Source of the DNA: Desulfobulbaceae bacterium
GTDB lineage: Bacteria > Desulfobacterota > Desulfobulbia > Desulfobulbales > Desulfobulbaceae
Direction of reading: 5' to 3'
Assembly (NCBI GenBank): GCA_026986885.1
Contig: JALSNT010000037.1
Coordinates: 1-5,430 of the forward strand
DNA length: 5,430 bases
Under the pieces are notes generated by a model. That model worked only from the letters and a program-made list of their open reading frames with translations. It searched no databases and had not been told where the DNA came from. Made by a program: the position numbers and the translations under genes. Of the stretch, positions 1-5,430 are shown piece by piece. Each line of letters begins with the position of its first letter. Position 1 is the stretch's first letter.

Positions 1-426
1 CCCGGCCTCCATGTCCAGGAGCACTACCTCACCCGCGGCCAGCAGCATTTTTTTGAGCATTTTTTTAAGGACATGATTCTCCGGACAGGCACACCCTCCT
101 TCCGCTACCTGGATGGCGCCCAGCACCATGAGGCGCATGCCGTCATGCTCAAGCATGAAATCTCTCAGCAGGTCGTTGACGTCGGGATTGAGATTGTAAA
201 AGGGTGACCCTTCGGTTTTGCCGGCCCGCTCGGCAAGAAGCCCGGTCATTTCGGCGATGGGCTTAACTTTGCCTGCGTCTTTAAATCCAAGAGTTTCAGC
301 CATATGCGGGCTTGGGTCGGCATCAATAACGAGTACTTCGCGGCTCTGTTTTCTAAGCTCGCCGGCCAGCAGCGCCATGATGGTTGTTTTACCAACCCCG
401 CCTTTACCGCTTATTGCAATTTTCAT
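1..426 (-). CDS. cooC: CooC-like carbon monoxide dehydrogenase maturation ATPase (3' end cut by window)
   Basis: This is a MinD/ParA-type P-loop ATPase of the CooC group, cytoplasmic, which drives ATP-dependent nickel insertion into the C-cluster of CO dehydrogenase. The first 142 residues are in the window and the gene runs off the left edge. Visible features are a deviant Walker A GKGGVGKTT at residues 7-15 (signature lysine K8, catalytic K13), an IDADPS switch I at 34-39, the family stretch around PIAEM (56-60), the motif GGCACPEN at 110-117, and the Walker B strand ending LLDMEAG (136-142). The Cys-x-Cys pair C112/C114 is the one known in characterised CooC1 to bridge the dimer and bind nickel. 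The ATG at 424-426 is preceded by AGGA (complement of 435-438) eight bases away. It is divergent from the Bax inhibitor-1 gene. No CODH gene is visible, but one could lie beyond the left edge. A related paralogue acting on another metalloenzyme (CODH/ACS) is possible. Confidence 0.9.
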   Translation of the reverse strand, partial: MKIAISGKGGVGKTTIMALLAGELRKQSREVLVIDADPSPHMAETLGFKDAGKVKPIAEMTGLLAERAGKTEGSPFYNLNPDVNDLLRDFMLEHDGMRLMVLGAIQVAEGGCACPENHVLKKMLKKMLLAAGEVVLLDMEAG

Positions 427-434
427 ATTTTTTA

Positions 435-438
435 TCCT
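435..438 (-). promoter_or_regulatory. Ribosome binding site of cooC-like gene
   Basis: On the minus strand AGGA lies eight bases before the ATG at 426, with an A/T-only spacer. This supports the chosen start. Confidence 0.65.
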
Positions 439-456
439 GTTTAGGGTGTCGAGCAA

Positions 457-484
457 GTATGTTGAGAAACTCCCTGCAACATAC
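457..484. promoter_or_regulatory. Perfect 8-bp inverted repeat upstream of cooC
   Basis: GTATGTTG (457-464) and CAACATAC (477-484) are exact reverse complements separated by 12 bases. The dyad ends 30 bp upstream of the cooC-like start, so it could be a hairpin in the cooC leader or an operator overlapping its promoter. No minus-strand -10/-35 pair stands out nearby. Which role applies cannot be decided from sequence alone. Confidence 0.45.
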
Positions 485-529
485 AACGGGGGGATTAGAA
501 TTTTGCGATGCTATTAAATCCTGTTTGGG

Positions 530-557
530 TTGCCTTCTTGCAAAGATTGATTACAAT
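530..557 (+). promoter_or_regulatory. Candidate sigma-70 promoter for the Bax inhibitor-1 gene
   Basis: TTGCCT (530-535) and TACAAT (552-557) are separated by 16 bp, matching the -35 and -10 consensus at 4/6 and 5/6 positions. Transcription would start near 564 and give a leader of about 115 nt. This is inferred from consensus matching only. Confidence 0.35.
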
Positions 558-664
558 ATAAGACACTCTGTCTTTGTTTGCCACTGGAGATGGAGGTACG
601 AGCAGAAGTTAAATATCCGATCAGGGTTAAATTGCGCCTGACCGATGACGTTTATTTTTTTTTT

Positions 665-670
665 GGGAGA
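665..670 (+). promoter_or_regulatory. Ribosome binding site of the Bax inhibitor-1 gene
   Basis: GGGAGA sits eight bases before the ATG at 679 and directly after a run of ten T (655-664). It favours 679 as the start over the out-of-frame ATG at 645. Confidence 0.65.
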
Positions 671-678
671 GCATTTTT

Positions 679-1392
679 ATGGAAGCACAGTATCAAACCA
701 CACCGATTACCGTTACCGAGGCACGCCGGGAAGCGTCCACAGTTTTTTTAGCCAAGGTCTTCAACTGGATGGCCATTGGTCTCGGTTTGACCGGAATCAT
801 CGCTTTTTTCACCGCCAGTACCGGTTTTGCCCTGACCATTGCCGCCAGCCCTCTGTTTATGGTGTTGCTGCTGGTCGAACTGGGCCTGGTCTTTTACCTT
901 TCCGCCCGCATTGAAAAAATTCAGGCAGGGACGGCAACCGGCCTCTTCCTTGGCTATTCCATCTTAAACGGTCTGACCCTGTCGACTATTTTTTTAGCCT
1001 ATACCCGGGCCTCCATCGGCAGTACCTTTCTCATTACCGCCGGCATGTTCGGAGCCATGGCCGTTTACGGTATGGTGACCAGGCGCGACCTGTCCGGTAT
1101 GGGATCTTTTATGTTTATGGGGTTGATCGGGATTATCATTGCCTCGGTGGTGAATTTTTTCCTGAAAAGTTCCAGCCTTTACTGGGCGATTTCCGTTATC
1201 GGCGTCCTGGTTTTTGTCGGCCTGACCGCCTGGGATGTCCAGAAGATTAAACATATGGGTGAGCAGGGGATTATGCAGCAGGGTGAGGGCGCTATCAGGA
1301 AAGGGGCGATTATCGGCGCTCTGGCCCTGTATCTGGATTTTATCAATCTCTTTTTGATGCTGCTGCGTTTCTTCGGCGGCAGCAGAGATTAA
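679..1392 (+). CDS. Bax inhibitor-1/YccA family integral membrane protein
   Basis: A 237-residue polytopic inner-membrane protein of the Bax inhibitor-1 (TMBIM, UPF0005) family, related to Escherichia coli YbhL/YccA and Bacillus YetJ. Family members studied structurally act as pH-sensitive calcium leak channels; bacterial physiological roles remain poorly defined. Seven hydrophobic segments can be read, roughly at residues 26-46, 51-74, 84-107, 114-133, 142-161, 167-185 and 209-232. The C-terminal family signature is clear: TAWDVQKIK at 183-191 and a last helix GALALYLDFINLFLMLLRFFG at 213-233, shown here only as its family pattern. D186 and D220 probably correspond to the conserved aspartate pair that gates the channel in YetJ. 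Length is normal for the family. The start is supported by GGGAGA at 665-670. It is monocistronic here, divergent from cooC and convergent with the next gene, and no stem with a T-run follows it in the 62-bp gap. Confidence 0.93.
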   Translation: MEAQYQTTPITVTEARREASTVFLAKVFNWMAIGLGLTGIIAFFTASTGFALTIAASPLFMVLLLVELGLVFYLSARIEKIQAGTATGLFLGYSILNGLTLSTIFLAYTRASIGSTFLITAGMFGAMAVYGMVTRRDLSGMGSFMFMGLIGIIIASVVNFFLKSSSLYWAISVIGVLVFVGLTAWDVQKIKHMGEQGIMQQGEGAIRKGAIIGALALYLDFINLFLMLLRFFGGSRD

Positions 1393-1454
1393 GGAGTGGT
1401 GACGGAAAGCGCTGTTGCCGGTCGGTTCTCGCCTGTGTCTATCGCTGTTTCCTG
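1393..1454. other. Short convergent intergenic gap without a clear terminator
   Basis: These 62 bp separate two converging stop codons. I see no GC stem followed by a T-run on either strand, so termination of both genes is probably by another mechanism or by collision and read-through. Confidence 0.5.
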
Positions 1455-2498
1455 TCAGCCCTGCTGAGGGGCAGCGGTGTTGTGCAGCTGGGGTTCATGG
1501 AGCCGGCTGCTACGGCTTACTTTGGTCGTCCGGGGATATTTTTCCATAAGTCCATAGAGGGTGTCAAGATACCTTTCTTTGTAAATCAACTGGTTTGAGT
1601 CTTCAATTTCCTTGATCGTCCGGGGGATAATCGGCCGCAGGTCAATGCCGTATTTATTCAACCGGGCGCTGTTGGCATGATCAACCACAAGGATGGCATA
1701 GTAACTGACCAGGAGGCGGGAACGTGAATCCCGGCGAAACAGGTATGATCGGCCACCCAGCGAATTAAGGAAAAAACCTGCGTATTCATACAGCTTATCC
1801 AGCGGGGCCTGGAAGGAAAATTGCGGCTCACTGCATCCGGCCCCGGTTATCCATTGAAAGAGATCCGCTGCTACATCTTCAATGGTGTCCCTTTCCCGAT
1901 CAAGAATAGTTTTGATAATAGTGATATTCCTGCCGCCGATTATCCGAAAAAAGTGAGCCATGTTTTTGAGCATGGTGTACAGGTCATCTGTTTCCCTGGA
2001 AACAACGGGCGGGTTGCGCAGAAGTTTTTTCGCCAGTCCCAGAAAATATTGCTGGGCAGGTGCGCCTAAATGGAATTGACGAATATATTCTTTGTTGTCC
2101 AGAAGGATGAAAAAAGCGTGTAGTCGCCGGGCAAGTTCCCTGCACCCTTCATGATTGTCCACCGTGTGTTCTGTTGCGGCGAATTTTTTCTCAGGCGGGT
2201 GTTCCTGCTTCTGCCCCGTTGTCGTTATCGGTTGTTCAGGTAGAGAAGCTGCCTTCGCAGGTGTTTTGATCGGGATTGCTGCGGCGGGTTGAGAAGGTGA
2301 GACAGGGGAAGCAACAGTCGCCTGTTCGCCTGGATGTTGATTCTTTTTCTTTAGTTGCCAGGGGCTGGTGGGACTCAGAAAAGCCCAGGCGCCGACAAGA
2401 ACGGCACAGATAAGAAAGCTCAGCAGGGCAAGAGGAACCAGAGAGTTTTTTTGGATCCGGCCGTTTTGTTCCGGATCAGGTCGTTCCAGCTGAATCAT
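1455..2498 (-). CDS. Uncharacterised single-span membrane-anchored protein with extracytoplasmic helical domain
   Basis: I do not recognise this 347-residue protein. It begins with a polar, probably cytoplasmic tail (1-18), followed by one hydrophobic span at about 19-41 (SLVPLALLSFLICAVLVGAW region) and a lysine-rich stretch (50-53). A low-complexity linker rich in Pro, Ala, Thr and Gln covers about 54-110, and a predicted mainly helical domain runs from about 115 to 325. The domain contains two cysteines, C119 and C222, that could form a disulfide if exported, and a closing helix ending LYGLMEKYP (314-322). The tail after 325 looks disordered. The layout resembles a signal-anchored periplasmic protein, but the run of positive residues after the span leaves topology uncertain. 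The ATG at 2496-2498 has no good Shine-Dalgarno sequence; the leader is A-rich with AAAAAAA just before it. Codon use looks like its neighbours. It converges with the Bax inhibitor-1 gene and diverges from the pyrophosphatase gene. Confidence 0.75.
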   Translation of the reverse strand: MIQLERPDPEQNGRIQKNSLVPLALLSFLICAVLVGAWAFLSPTSPWQLKKKNQHPGEQATVASPVSPSQPAAAIPIKTPAKAASLPEQPITTTGQKQEHPPEKKFAATEHTVDNHEGCRELARRLHAFFILLDNKEYIRQFHLGAPAQQYFLGLAKKLLRNPPVVSRETDDLYTMLKNMAHFFRIIGGRNITIIKTILDRERDTIEDVAADLFQWITGAGCSEPQFSFQAPLDKLYEYAGFFLNSLGGRSYLFRRDSRSRLLVSYYAILVVDHANSARLNKYGIDLRPIIPRTIKEIEDSNQLIYKERYLDTLYGLMEKYPRTTKVSRSSRLHEPQLHNTAAPQQG

Positions 2499-2610
2499 TT
2501 TTTTTAATTTTTCTTACATGGGGCCATGGATATTTCAGGCCGCACCATTGCGGGAGGACATTGTTCCTTGCCGGATACGCGGCCAGGGCGATCTCGACCA
2601 TTTTCAGTCC

Positions 2611-2755
2611 ACATTACAATCATATCTGAATTGAGCGTTTCTCTGGGCCGGAGCCTGGGCTTCCTGTAACACTTTATAAAGAAAACATCTTATAATCATT
2701 TATCTTTTTTTCCAATTGCAGATGAGTGAAACGCTTAATTTAGATTATATAATGT
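2611..2755. repeat. Long imperfect inverted repeat (arms 2611-2644 and 2725-2755)
   Basis: ATCTGAATTGAGCGTTTC (2624-2641) is the reverse complement of GAAACGCTTAATTTAGAT (2728-2745) at 16 of 18 positions. Both differences become G-U pairs in plus-strand RNA (G2628-U2741, G2633-U2736). Beyond a small asymmetric bulge the outer ends pair again, ACATTA (2611-2616) with TAATGT (2750-2755). About 86 bp lie between the core arms. It may be duplicated regulatory sites facing outward to the two divergent genes, a structured RNA, or the ends of a small miniature element. No target-site duplication is visible at the flanks. Confidence 0.7.
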
Positions 2756-2773
2756 AGCAGAAAGTACCGGCAA
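2744..2773 (-). promoter_or_regulatory. Candidate promoter for the membrane-anchored protein gene
   Basis: On the minus strand, TTGCCG (complement of 2768-2773) precedes a perfect TATAAT (complement of 2744-2749) by 18 bp. The -10 sits inside the palindrome ATTATATAAT (2744-2753), so a TATAAT also reads on the plus strand at 2748-2753. Use of this promoter would give a leader of roughly 240 nt through the inverted repeat. Confidence 0.35.
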
Positions 2774-2830
2774 TGGAAAAAGAAAAATAGATATTTTTTT
2801 GATGGCAAATTTGTTTAATAATCATTGCTC

Positions 2831-2847
2831 TTTAACATGTTGTTAAA
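2831..2847. promoter_or_regulatory. Operator-like dyad TTTAACA-TGT-TGTTAAA
   Basis: A perfect 7-bp inverted repeat with a 3-bp centre lies about 40 bp upstream of the candidate pyrophosphatase -35 box. The size and symmetry suit a dimeric DNA-binding regulator. I cannot assign a regulator; the arm orientation does not fit the usual Rex (TTGTTAA...TTAACAA) arrangement. Confidence 0.4.
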
Positions 2848-2884
2848 ATTGGCTTATCCTAATGGAGTCCTAATCTTTTTCTCC

Positions 2885-2913
2885 TTGACGCTTGCAGAGG
2901 AACGAGCTAAAGT
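2885..2913 (+). promoter_or_regulatory. Candidate sigma-70 promoter for the pyrophosphatase gene
   Basis: TTGACG (2885-2890; 5/6 match to the -35 box) and TAAAGT (2908-2913; 4/6 match to the -10 box) have an ideal 17-bp spacer. The start would fall near 2920 and give a leader of about 93 nt. That leader can form two small hairpins: TCGG/CCGA at 2933-2945 and GGATG/CATCC at 2959-2972. Confidence 0.45.
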
Positions 2914-2998
2914 TTTGACGTTTTACACAATTTCGGGCTTTCCGAGTTACCGTTGAAAGGATGATCGCATCCCCATAGCTGTCTATTACAACCGATTT

Positions 2999-3006
2999 AA
3001 GGAGGA
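2999..3006 (+). promoter_or_regulatory. Strong ribosome binding site of the pyrophosphatase gene
   Basis: AAGGAGGA lies six bases before the ATG at 3013 and is close to the ideal anti-16S complement. It suggests high translation of this gene, in contrast to the weak site of its divergent neighbour. Confidence 0.85.
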
Positions 3007-3012
3007 GTACCA

Positions 3013-3936
3013 ATGTCTGTTTATGTAACTGGCCACAAAAATCCGGATACCGATTCCGTAACCGCTGCCATCGCCTACGCTGAACTGCTTAAGGCTCAGG
3101 GTGAAGATGCTGTTCCATCCATGCAGGGTGAAATGAATCCTGAGACTGTAACGGTTTTAGAGCGTTTTGGTGTCAGCGCCCCGGAGATCATGACCGATGC
3201 CACCGGCAAAACCATTGCCCTGGTCGATCACAGCGACCTGAATCAGGCCCCGGATAATCTTGATGCCAATAATGTGGTTGCCATTATTGATCATCATAAA
3301 ATTGGTGATGTAACGACCAATAATCCTGTTTTTTGCTGTGTTAAACCTGTAGGCTGCACCGGTACTGTTCTCAAACAGCTCTACGATATTGCCGGTGTAA
3401 CCCTGGACGGCAAGGTTGCAGGTTTGATGCTGTCTGCTATCCTCAGTGATACGGTTAATTTCAAGTCACCCACCTGCACCGATGAGGACAAAAAGGCGGT
3501 TGCCGAGTTAAAGGAAATCGCCGGGGTAAGTGATACCGATGAGCTGTTTATGGAAATGCTCAAGGCCAAAAGCTCTGTTGATGGCGTGCCTGCAAAAGAT
3601 TTGCTCAACCGTGACTATAAAGATTTTGACATGAACGGCAACAAGGTTGGCTGTGGTCAGCTTGAGCTGGCAACTCTGGAACAGGTTGCCGATATCCGTG
3701 ATGACCTGCTTAACGCCATGAAAGAGCAGAAAGCCGCAGGCGGACATCACACAATCCTGCTGATGCTGACGGATGTTGTTAAAGAGGGAACCGACCTGTT
3801 GGTTCTTTCCGATGATCCTGCCGTTATTGAAGGTGCATTCGGCGCTAAAATGGATGGTGATTCCATGTGGGTTCCCGGCATGATGAGCCGGAAAAAACAG
3901 GTTGTACCCAATCTGCAGAAGGCTTTTGGCTGCTGA
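3013..3936 (+). CDS. ppaC: Manganese-dependent inorganic pyrophosphatase (family II, DHH superfamily)
   Basis: This cytoplasmic enzyme hydrolyses pyrophosphate to two phosphates and pulls pyrophosphate-releasing reactions forward, including sulfate activation by ATP sulfurylase where present. At 307 residues it has the normal length for the two-domain family II form (about 309 in Bacillus subtilis) and carries no CBS or DRTGG regulatory insert. The N-terminal DHH domain holds the metal ligands: H8, D12 and D14 in GHKNPDTDS, D72 in LVDHSD, the DHH triad D93-H94-H95, and D146 in LSDTVNF. The C-terminal DHHA2 domain provides the substrate-binding residues K203 (DYKDF) and R293-K294 in the signature SRKKQ (292-296). 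All expected active-site residues are therefore present. The ATG is set by an AAGGAGGA site. The gene ends in tandem stops (TGA then TAA) followed by a strong terminator. It stands alone, converging on the multiheme gene. Confidence 0.97.
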   Translation: MSVYVTGHKNPDTDSVTAAIAYAELLKAQGEDAVPSMQGEMNPETVTVLERFGVSAPEIMTDATGKTIALVDHSDLNQAPDNLDANNVVAIIDHHKIGDVTTNNPVFCCVKPVGCTGTVLKQLYDIAGVTLDGKVAGLMLSAILSDTVNFKSPTCTDEDKKAVAELKEIAGVSDTDELFMEMLKAKSSVDGVPAKDLLNRDYKDFDMNGNKVGCGQLELATLEQVADIRDDLLNAMKEQKAAGGHHTILLMLTDVVKEGTDLLVLSDDPAVIEGAFGAKMDGDSMWVPGMMSRKKQVVPNLQKAFGC

Positions 3937-3970
3937 TAAAGACGTACCAGGTTAACGAAATTAAAAAAAT

Positions 3971-4009
3971 AAAAAAAGGATGGTCCCGGCCTGGGACCAT
4001 CCTTTTTTT
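3971..4009. terminator. Bidirectional intrinsic terminator between convergent genes
   Basis: A perfect 10-bp stem, GGATGGTCCC (3978-3987) with GGGACCATCC (3993-4002), closes a 5-base loop. It is flanked by seven A (3971-3977) and seven T (4003-4009), so each strand reads as stem plus U-tract. It lies 34 bp after the ppaC stop and 12 bp past the stop of the multiheme gene and should terminate both. Confidence 0.95.
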
Positions 4010-4021
4010 ATGATTGTGTTG

Positions 4022-5430
4022 TCAGCCGGCAGGGCATTTTACTTTGATTATTTTCTTTGAATAATCAAAATTTCTATCACGTTTTTGCGTATGACATCGG
4101 CGGCAGGTGGTTTGCTGAGGCTTTGCCGGCAGAATGCTCTCCGGCTTCTGTGAGTGCTCAAGGGCCGGGCCATGACAGCTCTCACAGCCGACATTATGTA
4201 ATTTTGCAGGGATGTCGGCGAAAAGTTCTTCCCGTCGGTTTGCCTGCAGGTTATGCGAGGGCAGGGTGACGTGACAGCCGATGCAGTCGGGGTTGTACTG
4301 CTGATTTTTGTCTATCAGCGTCTGCCATGCCCGTGCATGATCGGTTTGCAGATAAAAGGCGACCTGAGCAGGATGACATTTTTTACATGCCCGGCTGCCG
4401 GCCATGGAAGTAATAATGGCTGATATTCCGGAATTATCCGTTGTTTTCCCCTGTTTTTTCCGTCGTTGCCGTTCCTGCTGCTGTCTCCTGTTGATCATGT
4501 TGACCTCGCGTTTCGTCTGATCAACTATAGCCGTAACCGCTTTATCTTTTGGCAGGTTTGTCTCCATGGCAACAAAAGTATTCTTGTATCGACAGAGAGA
4601 AAGGCTGCTGTCCTTCTTCTCTGTTAGGGTTTTAATCAGTTGTTCCAGCTCCTGCTTTCCCTTGACAAGTCGTTGGTACTGCAGGTTTCCCGCCAGTTCC
4701 TTCGCCGGGTGACGTTTTTGCATACGGCTGAGCTGCCAGTTTATTCTATCCAGTCGGTTGGTACTTTTTTTCAGTCGATCAGGGCTATTGTCTCCCCAGG
4801 TTTTTGAGGAATTCCAGTCAATCTGCATGACTCCGACGTATTTTCCTTTAGCGGTAACCCGACAGAGCAGGGTATTGTTAATGTTGATCGGCATCTGATT
4901 GCCCCCTCCCTGACCAGCTTCAAATATTATATTTATGTCTTTGTATCTTTCCGCTATTTTTTCATTTGTCTTTTGGGCGTAGCTGGATAGCAGGATAACG
5001 AGGTCGGCCTTGTGGGTTACCTCATCCATGATGCCCGGCAGGGTCTGCGTCCAAGGGAGGATATGGAATTTTTCCTGTGCCTGCTCCTGCGGCGGTTTTC
5101 CGGTCAGGCCGATAACAGCGATTGTCATATTGCCGGTTTTTCTCAGGATATACGGTCTGAAAAGTGGATTTGTTCCATGGGCCGGGAAAAGATTTGCGGA
5201 TAAAAGGGGCAGTTTGTTTTTTCTGCCGAGGTCGTTTAAAAAATCAGGTCCTGCGGCAAGATCAAAGGGTGATACTCCGATTGCCCCGATGTGCATTGCC
5301 GCCATCGCCCGGCCGATTCCTTCGGCCGTACGTTCGGCGTTTTTTTGTCGGCTTTGTATCAGGTAGGGGTGCGGGAAGAAGGCCGCCCCTGCATCAAGAG
5401 CCAAAACCGGGTTTTGTCCCCTTTTTATTG
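4022..5430 (-). CDS. UshA-like 5'-nucleotidase-fold protein fused to a C-terminal tetraheme cytochrome c domain (5' end outside window)
   Basis: The open frame enters at the right edge (first full codon ends at 5428), so 468 C-terminal residues are seen and the true start and export signal lie beyond. Residues are numbered from the TTG at 5404, which is an internal leucine rather than a likely start. Residues 1-200 follow the calcineurin-like phosphoesterase order of UshA/5'-nucleotidases (LALDAG at 2-6, LPLLSANL at 65-72, IAVIGLTG at 95-102, DLVILLS at 134-140), but the metal-ligand positions are substituted. A charged, probably coiled-coil segment spans about 207-265. The tail carries four CxxCH heme sites: C340-H344, C374-H378, C407-H411 and C434-H438, with spare histidines (H356, H384, H403, H417) as possible axial ligands, resembling cytochrome c554-type domains. 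Heme attachment implies a periplasmic or outer-surface location. Related multiheme UshA-like proteins occur in Geobacter and sulfate reducers, some as predicted selenoproteins; no in-frame TGA occurs here. Exact electron partners are unknown. Confidence 0.88.
   Translation of the reverse strand, partial: IKRGQNPVLALDAGAAFFPHPYLIQSRQKNAERTAEGIGRAMAAMHIGAIGVSPFDLAAGPDFLNDLGRKNKLPLLSANLFPAHGTNPLFRPYILRKTGNMTIAVIGLTGKPPQEQAQEKFHILPWTQTLPGIMDEVTHKADLVILLSSYAQKTNEKIAERYKDINIIFEAGQGGGNQMPININNTLLCRVTAKGKYVGVMQIDWNSSKTWGDNSPDRLKKSTNRLDRINWQLSRMQKRHPAKELAGNLQYQRLVKGKQELEQLIKTLTEKKDSSLSLCRYKNTFVAMETNLPKDKAVTAIVDQTKREVNMINRRQQQERQRRKKQGKTTDNSGISAIITSMAGSRACKKCHPAQVAFYLQTDHARAWQTLIDKNQQYNPDCIGCHVTLPSHNLQANRREELFADIPAKLHNVGCESCHGPALEHSQKPESILPAKPQQTTCRRCHTQKRDRNFDYSKKIIKVKCPAG

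Larger units (their letters stand above)
2499..3012. other. 514-bp intergenic region between divergent genes
   Basis: This is the longest stretch without a convincing gene. The part next to the minus-strand gene (about 2518-2665) is GC-rich, and about 2670-2880 is strongly AT-rich. It holds an imperfect long inverted repeat (2611-2755), a perfect 10-bp palindrome CTTTATAAAG (2672-2681), candidate promoters facing both ways, a TTTAACA/TGTTAAA dyad (2831-2847), and two small hairpins in the pyrophosphatase leader. Two short overlapping open frames on opposite strands (2476-2601 minus, 41 aa; 2518-2634 plus, 38 aa) lack ribosome binding sites and are not called. Confidence 0.6.

Noticed and set aside
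218..517. Plus-strand 99-aa open frame opposite cooC
   Set aside because: It is antisense to a clear CooC homologue and has no ribosome binding site or recognisable motifs.
645..914. Plus-strand 89-aa frame starting at 645
   Set aside because: It overlaps the Bax inhibitor-1 gene in another frame; the ribosome binding site at 665-670 serves the ATG at 679.
1821..2069. Plus-strand 82-aa frame
   Set aside because: It is the complementary-strand shadow of the 347-residue membrane protein gene.
2672..2681. CTTTATAAAG palindrome as an operator
   Set aside because: It is a short AT-rich palindrome without nearby promoter boxes; it is likely to occur by chance in this composition.
2920..3012. Fluoride riboswitch in the ppaC leader
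   Set aside because: Fluoride riboswitches occur near pyrophosphatase genes, but I could not find the conserved GGNGATGG start or the matching pseudoknot partners here.
3381..3750. Two minus-strand frames inside ppaC
   Set aside because: Both are antisense to a fully conserved enzyme and lack initiation signals.
4022..4024. TGA at the end of the multiheme gene as a selenocysteine codon
   Set aside because: Some related proteins are predicted selenoproteins, but the hairpin after this TGA is followed by a T-run and is a clear terminator, and the read-through sequence is low-complexity. The protein ends in a normal KVKCPAG tail.
5010..5366. Plus-strand 118-aa frame opposite the UshA-like domain
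   Set aside because: The minus frame has clear family motifs and continues into the heme domain; this one is a shadow.
5402..5404. TTG at 5404 as the start of the multiheme protein
   Set aside because: The frame stays open to the window edge, and the preceding residues (IKRGQNPV) continue the usual strand leading into LDAG, so the start is upstream.

Overview
The window looks like a chromosomal segment of an anaerobic Desulfobacterota (deltaproteobacterial) organism, perhaps close to the Desulfobulbales or Desulfuromonadales. This is an inference from the gene set: a CooC-type carbon monoxide dehydrogenase maturation ATPase, a manganese-dependent family II pyrophosphatase, and a UshA-like protein fused to a tetraheme cytochrome c tail. 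No rRNA or tRNA gene, CRISPR array or transposase is visible.

Layout: a 3'-truncated cooC-like gene on the minus strand (1-426) is divergent from a seven-helix Bax inhibitor-1 family gene (679-1392, plus). That gene converges on an unrecognised gene for a single-span membrane-anchored protein (1455-2498, minus). A 514-bp intergenic region (2499-3012) follows. It holds a large imperfect inverted repeat, candidate divergent promoters and an operator-like dyad, and separates the membrane-protein gene from the pyrophosphatase gene (3013-3936, plus). The pyrophosphatase gene converges, across a strong bidirectional terminator, on the multiheme UshA-like gene (4022 to the window end, minus), whose 5' end lies outside the window.

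Strand orientation alternates at every gene, so each gene appears to be its own transcription unit within this window and no operon is visible. The genes share no obvious pathway. CooC serves nickel insertion into CO dehydrogenase, the pyrophosphatase pulls biosynthesis (and, in sulfate reducers, sulfate activation) forward, and the cytochrome fusion is probably an extracytoplasmic redox protein.

The two most interesting points are (1) the UshA-like domain, in which every metal-ligand motif visible in the window is lost while four heme-binding motifs are intact, suggesting a pseudo-phosphoesterase used as a scaffold for a cytochrome, and (2) the inverted repeat at 2611-2755, whose two arms each point outward toward one of the divergent genes. 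I found no convincing new defence or mobile system.
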